DNA of 34,185 nt, taken from contig NZ_JAOCDM010000050.1 of NCBI RefSeq assembly GCF_029840925.1, forward strand, positions 1 to 34,185, written 5' to 3'. Shown piece after piece: positions 26,928-34,185 of the stretch (within the stretch, counting starts at the first letter, position 1; each line of letters opens with the position of its first letter). The translations under genes were made by a program, and so were the position numbers. The DNA is from Pseudomonas sp. GD03858 (lineage in GTDB: Bacteria; Pseudomonadota; Gammaproteobacteria; Pseudomonadales; Pseudomonadaceae). The notes under the pieces were generated by a model that worked only from the letters and a program-made list of their open reading frames with translations, ran no database searches and was not told where the DNA came from.

Positions 26928-26980
26928 GCATCGTCAGTATCGCTTGCAGATACGGATCAATAGCTCAGGCGCGGCCTGGT

Positions 26981-27095
26981 GTAGGAGCGGCCTTGTGTCG
27001 CGATAGGGCCGCACAGCGGCCCCAGCAATTCAAGCATCGTCGCTGAAACCCTGGGGCCGCTTTGCGGCCCTATCGCGACACAAGGCCGCTCCTAC
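26981..27095. repeat. Long near-perfect inverted repeat between algR and hemC
   Basis: Two 44-base arms (26981-27024 and 27052-27095) are inverse copies with a single mismatch, separated by 27 bases. The arms begin GTAGGAGCGGCCTTGTGTCG. The same unit appears, truncated, at both ends of this window. It differs from the GTGGGAGCGGGCTTGCCCGC REP type. It lies 38 bases after the algR stop and could end the algR transcript. Confidence 0.9.
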
Positions 27096-27132
27096 AAGGG
27101 CCGAGCAGAATCACAGTTTTGTGCGGACACCC

Positions 27133-27882
27133 TCAGTGCAGGTTCTGCATCATCTTGCGTACCCCGGCCACATGCCGGCGGCTGACGGTCAGGGCATCGC
27201 CCTCCAGGCCCTTCAGGTAAAGCTGGAAATGCCCCAGCGGCGTGCGCTGCAGCCGTTCGATGCGCTCACGAGCAACCAGCGCGTTGCGATGAATGCGCAC
27301 GAAGCGCTCGCCAAACTCGTCCTCCAGGTCCTTGAGCGGTTCGTCGAGCAGCACTTCACCGGCCTCATGGCGCAGGGTGACGTATTTGTGGTCCGCGATG
27401 AAATAGATGACTTGCGGAATGGGGATCAGCTCGATGCCCTTGCGCGTACGCGCACTGATATGGCTGCGCGGGCCGCCGCCGACGTCACTGGTGGGGCGGG
27501 TCAACGCCGCCAACTGGGCACGGTTGGGTTTTTCCGCCCGGCGCAGGGCATCGCGCAGGGCCTGGCCCTGGATGGGCTTCACGACATGGCTCAGGGTGCT
27601 CTCCCTGAATGCCTCCGAACCATATTCGTCATCGCCGGTGCAGAACACCACCGCCGGCGGCGACTCGCGCTCGCACAGCCGGGCGGCGACCTGCAGGCCA
27701 TCGAGGCCCGGCATGCCGATATCCAGCAGCACCACGTCGGGTTTCAGGCTTTCGATCAGGGCCAGGGCCTCCTCGCCGTTGGTGGCGCTGGGCTCCAACA
27801 CGGTGTAGCCCTCCAGCTCGCCGAGCAGCCGGCTCAGTCGCTCGCGGGCCTGGGGTTCATCATCAACGATCAGGACATTCAT
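27133..27882 (-). CDS. algR: AlgR, LytTR-family response regulator
   Basis: This 249-residue regulator has a receiver domain (1-120; D7-D8 acidic pocket, phospho-acceptor D54 in VVLLDIGMPGLDG, K102 in SHVVKP) and a C-terminal LytTR DNA-binding domain (about 145-249; YFIADHKYVTLRHEAGEVLLDEPLKDLE, FVRIHRNALVA, SRRHVAGVRKMM). AlgR controls alginate, type IV pili, twitching and virulence in P. aeruginosa. There its sensor gene algZ/fimS lies directly upstream; here argH starts divergently 298 bases away, with no room for it. The ATG at 27882 gives the family N-terminus MNVLIVDDEP. Confidence 0.96.
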   Translation of the reverse strand: MNVLIVDDEPQARERLSRLLGELEGYTVLEPSATNGEEALALIESLKPDVVLLDIGMPGLDGLQVAARLCERESPPAVVFCTGDDEYGSEAFRESTLSHVVKPIQGQALRDALRRAEKPNRAQLAALTRPTSDVGGGPRSHISARTRKGIELIPIPQVIYFIADHKYVTLRHEAGEVLLDEPLKDLEDEFGERFVRIHRNALVARERIERLQRTPLGHFQLYLKGLEGDALTVSRRHVAGVRKMMQNLH

Positions 27883-28130
27883 AATTGCGCTGGATTCCTG
27901 AGTGAGTCTCGCACGGGTATAGCGTAGACAAATGTGGGACGACCGAAACGCGGTCACGCTACAGACCGGTGCGAAGGCCAAAGATTCACTGGCCTGGCAG
28001 ATTCACCGCCAGCCCTTTGTCCAACTGTAGACGGTCCGTGGAACACTGCCGTTCAATCGATGAATATGCCGCACCCCTTCTTTATCGGACGATTCTCACG
28101 ACCAGCGCCCTGCGGCGCTGGGCGCAACCC

Positions 28131-28139
28131 TGCTATGAT
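28131..28139 (+). promoter_or_regulatory. Probable extended -10 promoter of argH
   Basis: TGCTATGAT is an extended -10 box 41 bases before the argH ATG. The -35 region is poor. It lies in the 298-bp algR-argH intergenic region, in which no further gene was recognised. Confidence 0.5.
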
Positions 28140-28180
28140 CGGCGCCACTTTTTCCGTTCACGCCTTCAACGAGTGAATCC

Positions 28181-29575
<1,395 letters not shown>

Positions 29576-29601
29576 GCTGTATCGCGAGGGCTGCGCCCTC
29601 G

Positions 29602-29666
29602 TTCGCGGGCAAGCCCGCTCCCACAGGGAATGTGCAAATCCCTGTGGGAGCGGGCTTGCCCGCGAA
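29602..29666. repeat. Perfect 28-bp inverted REP pair between argH and the GST gene
   Basis: The arms at 29602-29629 and 29639-29666 are exact inverse copies of the REP unit (core CAAGCCCGCTCCCACAGGG), separated by 9 bases. They sit between two converging genes and would fold into a very stable hairpin in either transcript. Confidence 0.93.
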
Positions 29667-29699
29667 TGGGCTGCAAGGCAGCCCCCCCTTTTCAGACCT

Positions 29700-30359
29700 T
29701 CAGCGCTTGTTCTTGATCATTTCGAGGAACGCCGGCATCGCCGCATCCTTGTCCGCCACGATCCGCGCCATGTGCGGGTTCTCGCCCAGCAGCTGCAACA
29801 GCGCCCGCGCTTCCGGGAAGTCCGCCAGGAAGTCGATGTTCAGCACCTTCTTGCCCACCGCGCACGCCAGGTCGACCGAGAAGCAGAACATCAGGTCGGC
29901 GATGGTCAGTTGCTCACCGGCCACGTAAGGCTGGAACCGTCCGTTGCGCTTGAGGGTGGCGAAGCCCGCCAGCAGGTCCGCCCGCGCCCGCTCCTTGATC
30001 AGCGGTTCCACCGCCGCGCCGAAGAACGCCTCGGCGTAGCAGGTACGCGCCGGCAGCTCGATATACAGCTCGATTTCCCGCAGCAGCTCGCGCACCTTGG
30101 CCTGCCCGAAGGCATCGGCCGGCAGCAGCGCCTTGCCCGGCTGGGTCTGCTCGATGTAGTCGAGGATGACCCCGGTCTCGCTGATGAAACCGTGCTCGGT
30201 CTGCAGCACCGGCACCTTGCCGCGCGGGCTTTTGGCCAGGGCCTCGGGGGCTGGGCCGCCAAAGAACGGCACCTCTTCGAAGGGCACGCCTTTCTCCAGC
30301 AAGGCCAGCTTGACCATGTTGTAGTAGTTGCTGACCGCGAATCCATGAAGCTTGAGCAT
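29700..30359 (-). CDS. Glutathione S-transferase family protein
   Basis: This 219-residue protein has an N-terminal thioredoxin-fold domain (MLKLHGFAVSNYYNMVKLALLEKGVPFEEV; KVPVLQTEHGFISETGVILDYIE, where the cis-Pro and the ES/ET glutathione contact are typical) and a C-terminal helical domain (about 90-219; LTIADLMFCFSVDLA). The catalytic residue is probably a Ser, Tyr or Asn in SNYYN; the class is not clear. It conjugates or reduces electrophiles using glutathione; the natural substrate is unknown. GGAGG lies 8 bases before the ATG at 30359, which excludes the five extra residues of the longer frame. Confidence 0.92.
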   Translation of the reverse strand: MLKLHGFAVSNYYNMVKLALLEKGVPFEEVPFFGGPAPEALAKSPRGKVPVLQTEHGFISETGVILDYIEQTQPGKALLPADAFGQAKVRELLREIELYIELPARTCYAEAFFGAAVEPLIKERARADLLAGFATLKRNGRFQPYVAGEQLTIADLMFCFSVDLACAVGKKVLNIDFLADFPEARALLQLLGENPHMARIVADKDAAMPAFLEMIKNKR

Positions 30360-30505
30360 TGAGACAGCCTCCAAGGCCGTGTGGGGATGGCCCGGCTTTT
30401 ATAGCCCCCTTCCCCACCCTTGGCCAGTTCCATGCCCGGCATCGATGACCGGGCATTGCCAGCACAGGCGTGGCACACTGTGCCTCCCACCACAGGAGTA
30501 ACGCC

Positions 30506-30805
30506 ATGAGCGAGCCCACCGACATCGACAATGCCGACGAAGACTTCGCCGAGGCGACACTGACCCAGGCCATCGAGAACCAGATCGAAAGCGGCGAGCC
30601 GCCAGCGGCCAAGGCCACCTTCAACAAGCTGACCCTGGTCGGCTACGAGCGCGAGGACATCCTCAACCTCATGGCCCATGTGCTGGCCATCGAGATCGAC
30701 GCCATGCTCGACGAAGACCGCCCGTTCGACACCGAATGGTATGAAACCGCCCTGCGCGCCCTGCCGGAGCTGCCACCTGAGGCGGATCAAGGCGACATCG
30801 AATAA
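30506..30805 (+). CDS. Small acidic conserved protein, function unknown
   Basis: This 99-residue soluble protein is very acidic at both ends (SEPTDIDNADEDFAEATL and PPEADQGDIE), with a central segment KATFNKLTLVGYEREDILNLMAHVLAIEIDAMLDEDRPFDTEWYETALRALPEL that looks like a compact helical domain. I do not recognise a named family. CAGGAG lies about 6 bases before the ATG. It stands between the GST gene (divergent) and the next small gene on the same strand. It has no signal peptide or membrane segment. Confidence 0.8.
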   Translation: MSEPTDIDNADEDFAEATLTQAIENQIESGEPPAAKATFNKLTLVGYEREDILNLMAHVLAIEIDAMLDEDRPFDTEWYETALRALPELPPEADQGDIE

Positions 30806-30815
30806 ACCTGACTAC

Positions 30816-30851
30816 ACTCCTGACTTCCATCCTTGTCTCGAAGTCAGGAGT
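30816..30851 (+). promoter_or_regulatory. 12-bp hairpin that hides the ribosome-binding site of the next gene
   Basis: ACTCCTGACTTC (30816-30827) is the exact inverse of GAAGTCAGGAGT (30840-30851), with a 12-base loop. The right arm contains AGGAG, the ribosome-binding site 6 bases before the ATG at 30857. Folding would block translation, so it may be an RNA switch; it has no T-run typical of a terminator. Whether it folds and has a ligand or temperature response is inference. Confidence 0.6.
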
Positions 30852-30856
30852 AGCCC

Positions 30857-31102
30857 ATGCCCTTCAACCCCGAACTGATCGCCGAACTGGAAGTGCTCGC
30901 CCAGTTCAACCTGGACAGTCACCAGGAAGGCATCAAGGTTTGTAGCGACGCCTCCCCGGCATTGGTCGCCGCAGCCAAGCGCCTGCACGACAAAGGTCTC
31001 ACTGACCAACCCGACGGCGGCTACCTCACCAGCCTGGGCACTGACGCCGCCGAAAGTGTGCAGTTGCTCCTCAGGGTCCTTAAAACCCCACAGCCTGCCT
31101 GA
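30857..31102 (+). CDS. TIGR02647 family small protein
   Basis: This 81-residue soluble protein (MPFNPELIAELEVLAQFNLDSHQEGIKVCSD...AKRLHDKGLTDQPDGGYLTSLGTDAAESVQLLLRVL) resembles the TIGR02647 group of gamma-proteobacteria. The C-terminal half, with KGLTDQPDGGYLTSLG, looks like a small winged-helix turn, so nucleic-acid binding is possible but unproven. Its ribosome-binding site lies within a hairpin (30816-30851). It starts 51 bases after the acidic protein, so the two may share a transcript. Confidence 0.85.
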   Translation: MPFNPELIAELEVLAQFNLDSHQEGIKVCSDASPALVAAAKRLHDKGLTDQPDGGYLTSLGTDAAESVQLLLRVLKTPQPA

Positions 31103-31120
31103 GTTCACCAAGCCCGCCCC

Positions 31121-31147
31121 CCCGTGGGAGCGGGCTAGCCCTGCGAT
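31121..31147. repeat. Degenerate REP element upstream of cyaA
   Basis: CCCGTGGGAGCGGGCTAGCC followed by CTGCGATG resembles the first half of the REP unit with an altered second half. It lies alone in the 155-bp gap before cyaA, which also holds a TATAAA at 31163 without a matching -35 box. Confidence 0.65.
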
Positions 31148-31257
31148 GCCCCAGACGCACGCTATAAATCTGACGTCAAAAAGCCACCAGCCTCTTATCC
31201 GACCGCCCCACTCAGGCTAAACTCGCCAGTGCTCCTCCCGGCCTGCCTGAGTGCGCA

Positions 31258-34122
31258 ATGAACCACCCTCATGAAATCCGCCCCGATCTCGATCAAGGCA
31301 TCGACCGCAAGGAACTGTCCAAGCTGCGCGCGCGCTTCCTGAAGATCAACCAGGGCCGCCTGGCACGAGCAATGGAAGGGCTGTCCACGCGCCAGCAGCA
31401 GGTCCTCACCCTGCTGCCACTGTTCTTCCACGTCAATCACCCGCTGTTGCCGGGCTATGTCTCGGGCACCACCCCCGCCGGCGTATCCGGCTTCGAACCC
31501 GACAACGACCTGCTGGCCGAAGCCCAGCGCCTGACCCGCTCCTTCACCTACAAGGCGCGCCACGGCAATCCGCCGCAGCCAATCCACGGCCTGTTCCTGA
31601 TGGGCAGCCTCGGCACCCTGGCCCAGGCCGAACAGAGTGATATGGACCTGTGGGTCTGCCACGCACCCGAGCTGGACGAGCAGGCGCTGGCCGAGCTGCG
31701 GCGCAAATGCCAACTGCTCGAGGCATGGGCCGCGAGCCAGGGCGCCGAGGCGCATTTCTTCCTGATCGAGCCCCAGGGCTTCGTCCAGGGCGAGCGCGAC
31801 AGCCAGCTCAGCTCCGACGACTGCGGCACCACCCAGCATTATCTATTGCTCGACGAGTTCTACCGCACCGCCATCTGGCTGGCCGGGCGCACACCGCTAT
31901 GGTGGCTGGTGCCGGTCTATCAGGAACACAACTATCGCGACTACACCCAGACGCTGCTCTCCAAGCGTTTCATCCGCCCCCAGGACGACCTCGACCTCGG
32001 TCACCTGGCGCACATCCCGCCAAGCGAGTTCGTCGGGGCCGGGCTGTGGCAGTTGTTCAAGGGCATCGACTCGCCCTACAAGTCATTGCTCAAGCTGCTG
32101 CTCACCGAGGCCTACGCCAGCGAGCACCCGGACGTGCGCTGCCTGAGCCTGGACTACAAGCAGGCCGTGTTCGCCAACCAGCTGGACCTGGACGAGCTCG
32201 ATCCCTACGTGATGGTCTATCGCCGCATCGAACGCTACCTGCTGCAGCGCGGCGAGCCGGCGCGCCTGGAGCTGGTGCGGCGCAGCCTGTACCTGAAGGT
32301 GAACAAGAAGCTCGGCGATCCGGGCCGCGCCCGCAGTGGCGGCTGGCAACGCCAGCTGCTCGCGCGCCTGACCGAGGAGTGGGGCTGGGACGAGCGCCAG
32401 CTGGCCCTGCTCGACAGTCGCAGCCAGTGGAAGGTGCGCCAGGTGGCGGTCGAGCGCCGCGAGCTGGTGGCCGAGTTGAACCACAGCTACCGCTTCCTTA
32501 CCCAATTCGCCCGCCTGCAGAACGCCAACAGCCGCGCCGACCAGCGCGACCTCAACGTGCTTGGTCGGCGCCTGTATGCCGCCTTCGAACGCCGCGCCGG
32601 CAAAATCGAGGTGATCAACCCAGGCATTGCCCCGGACCTGGCCGAAGACACCCTCACCCTGGTGCAATCGCCCAATCGCAAGGAGCCAGGCACGTACCAC
32701 TGGGGCCTGTACAACGGCAACCTGGGGGTCCACGAGTGGGAGCATTTCAGCCCGCTCAAACGTTGCCGGGAGCTGCTCGAGCTGCTTGCCTGGGCGCACC
32801 GCAATGGCGTGATCGACAGCAGCACGCGCCTGGCCCTGCATCCGGGCGCCAGCGACCTGAGCGAGTTCGAGCTGTTCAACCTGCTCGGCAGCCTGCAGCA
32901 GAGCATTGCGCTACCGCTGGAAACGGTCGGCGAGGTGCGCCTGCTGCAGCCAAGCGTCGCCGACGAGATCCTGCTGCTGGTCAATGTCGGCGTAGATCCG
33001 CTGCGCCAGCATCGCGACCTGAACATCCTGATGACCACCGAGCGCACCGACTCACTGAGCTACGCCGGCGTGCGCGAAAACCTGGTGCTGACCCTCGACC
33101 AGATCACCCTCAACAGCTGGAATGAAGTGCTGGTGCAGCGCTACGACGGCGAGCATGCGCTGGTGCGCTGCCTGCGTGATCACCTCAACGCCCTCGGCCA
33201 GCGCAGCCAGCGACCGCGGGTCCGGGTACGCTGCTTCTGCCACAATCGCGCCCAGGCCATCGGCCAGCGGGTCGAGGAGATCTTCGACACCACGCAACGC
33301 CTGCTCGACCAGAGCCCGAATCAGCGCTACCTGCTGCAGGTGGCCCAATGCACGCACATCTTCGACCTGCAGCCAGGACTGGTCACCCTGGCCAGCCTCG
33401 ACGACCACGACGCGCTGCTCGATGCGCTCGGCGAAGAACGCAGCCGCTACAGCCCACTGCACCTGGATGCCCAGGCCCTGCTGGATCATGACCTGCCACT
33501 GCTGCTAGCCCAGGGCCAACCTCGCTGCATCCAGGTGTTCTACCGCCTGCTCGACGGCTGGGCCGAGCTATACGTGCTGGACGAGCACAACGCGCTCTGG
33601 CGGCAGCGCCTCCCCCTGCAGGACGAACGCCACCTGCTGCTGCCACTGCAGCGCTTCCTGCAATCGATGGTGATGCGCCGCGACGCGCAGCTGCCCCTGG
33701 ACAGCCTGCAGCAGGCGTCGCTGGACATCCTCTACTACCAGTTGCTGCCCTCCGGGGCCGGCAAGGCACGCAGCCTGGAGCCTCGTCCGATACCACAGGA
33801 CAGCCACGCCCAGGCGTACTACGAGGTCCAGGCGATCCTCCAGGCCGGCGCGGGCGAAGGGGTGCACGTCACGCTCTATTGCGACCAGCAGGAGTTCTCC
33901 GAACTGGAACATGGCGACCAGCTGTATGCCGCGGTCGCCCGGCAGATCCTCCGCCAGCGCCGCAGCAGCGGCAATTACCGCTGCTACATCACCGACCTCG
34001 ACCTGTCCGAGCTGCTGGAGGACGAGCAGGGCTCCACCAGCCTGTACCTGCGCTACAAGCGTGAGCTGGAGCAGGCGCTCAACGATGGGCTGGAGCAGTT
34101 GCAGGCGCGGCTGGAACCCTGA
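31258..34122 (+). CDS. cyaA: Class I adenylate cyclase
   Basis: This 954-residue cytoplasmic enzyme makes cAMP from ATP. The catalytic domain (about 1-420) has the nucleotidyltransferase core GSLGTLAQAEQSDMDLWVCH (116-135; metal-binding D128 and D130). Long family blocks follow, such as WWLVPVYQEHNYRDYTQTLLSKRFI, PPSEFVGAGLWQLFKGIDSPYKSLLKLLLTEAY and YHWGLYNGNLGVHEWEH. The C-terminal regulatory half (about 430-954) ends LYLRYKRELEQALNDGLEQLQ. It is longer than E. coli CyaA (848) but usual for Pseudomonas. The ribosome-binding site is weak (TGAG), so translation may be low. No clear CRP/Vfr operator was seen upstream. Confidence 0.96.
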   Translation: MNHPHEIRPDLDQGIDRKELSKLRARFLKINQGRLARAMEGLSTRQQQVLTLLPLFFHVNHPLLPGYVSGTTPAGVSGFEPDNDLLAEAQRLTRSFTYKARHGNPPQPIHGLFLMGSLGTLAQAEQSDMDLWVCHAPELDEQALAELRRKCQLLEAWAASQGAEAHFFLIEPQGFVQGERDSQLSSDDCGTTQHYLLLDEFYRTAIWLAGRTPLWWLVPVYQEHNYRDYTQTLLSKRFIRPQDDLDLGHLAHIPPSEFVGAGLWQLFKGIDSPYKSLLKLLLTEAYASEHPDVRCLSLDYKQAVFANQLDLDELDPYVMVYRRIERYLLQRGEPARLELVRRSLYLKVNKKLGDPGRARSGGWQRQLLARLTEEWGWDERQLALLDSRSQWKVRQVAVERRELVAELNHSYRFLTQFARLQNANSRADQRDLNVLGRRLYAAFERRAGKIEVINPGIAPDLAEDTLTLVQSPNRKEPGTYHWGLYNGNLGVHEWEHFSPLKRCRELLELLAWAHRNGVIDSSTRLALHPGASDLSEFELFNLLGSLQQSIALPLETVGEVRLLQPSVADEILLLVNVGVDPLRQHRDLNILMTTERTDSLSYAGVRENLVLTLDQITLNSWNEVLVQRYDGEHALVRCLRDHLNALGQRSQRPRVRVRCFCHNRAQAIGQRVEEIFDTTQRLLDQSPNQRYLLQVAQCTHIFDLQPGLVTLASLDDHDALLDALGEERSRYSPLHLDAQALLDHDLPLLLAQGQPRCIQVFYRLLDGWAELYVLDEHNALWRQRLPLQDERHLLLPLQRFLQSMVMRRDAQLPLDSLQQASLDILYYQLLPSGAGKARSLEPRPIPQDSHAQAYYEVQAILQAGAGEGVHVTLYCDQQEFSELEHGDQLYAAVARQILRQRRSSGNYRCYITDLDLSELLEDEQGSTSLYLRYKRELEQALNDGLEQLQARLEP

Positions 34123-34146
34123 TTTTCTCGGCGTTCATAGGCCCCT

Positions 34147-34185
34147 GTAGGAGCGGCCTTGTGTCGCGAAAGGGCTGCGAAGCGG
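34147..34185. repeat. Intergenic repeat cut by the window end
   Basis: GTAGGAGCGGCCTTGTGTCG and the following bases match the arms of the inverted repeat at 26981-27095, with a few changes (CGAAAGGGCTGCGAAGCGG). The second arm, if any, is outside the window. Confidence 0.8.

Noticed and set aside
30816..30851. Terminator of the acidic small-protein gene
   Set aside because: The stem is only half GC and is followed by AGCCCATG with no T-run; it also contains the next gene's ribosome-binding site.
31103..31257. CRP/Vfr operator upstream of cyaA
   Set aside because: No TGTGA-N6-TCACA-like pair was found in this gap.

Overview
The window is a high-GC Pseudomonas chromosome segment. It most resembles the P. 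putida group, judging by the gene order algP-fkbP-rsd/algQ-dsbB-hemY-hemX-hemD-hemC-algR-argH-cyaA, the REP elements of the GTGGGAGCGGGCTTGCCCGC type, and the absence of algZ between algR and argH. No prophage, transposase, CRISPR array or rRNA was seen. Gene density is high, and nearly all long antisense reading frames are GC-driven shadows.

Region 1 (about 1-8,820) is the most unusual part and the best candidate for an undescribed system. It holds a TauD-type dioxygenase and a sulfonate-type binding protein (minus strand), facing away from a tandem-fused permease and its ATPase (plus strand). These run tail-to-tail into a minus-strand operon: GntR/UTRA regulator, AprA-like flavoprotein, AprB-like two-cluster ferredoxin, HEAT-repeat protein and DUF971 protein. 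A 16-bp perfect palindrome just upstream of the regulator is a likely operator. The set reads as uptake and oxidative or reductive processing of an organosulfur compound, with two possible helper proteins for Fe-S or flavoprotein maturation. The substrate is unknown.

Region 2 (about 8,880-16,760) is mixed housekeeping. It contains a small secreted protein, tRNA-Arg(CCG) with a strong terminator, a secreted M20 dipeptidase, a CBS-domain protein, an unrecognised two-TM protein, a DUF2789 protein, a YbaK-type deacylase, an NfeD protease with its slipin partner, and a LysE/RhtB exporter. REP pairs lie between several of these.

Region 3 (about 16,800-27,900) is the conserved Pseudomonas alg/hem neighbourhood: an MscS-like channel coupled to the ABC-F protein YheS, a TIGR02444 protein, histone-H1-like AlgP, an FKBP isomerase, Rsd/AlgQ, a DsbB paralogue, the hemC-hemD-hemX-hemY operon joined by stop/start overlaps, and AlgR.

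Region 4 (about 28,100-34,185) holds argH, a glutathione S-transferase, two small proteins (the second with its ribosome-binding site inside a 12-bp hairpin) and class I adenylate cyclase cyaA. Both window ends fall in copies of a repeat that also forms a near-perfect 44-bp inverted repeat between algR and hemC.
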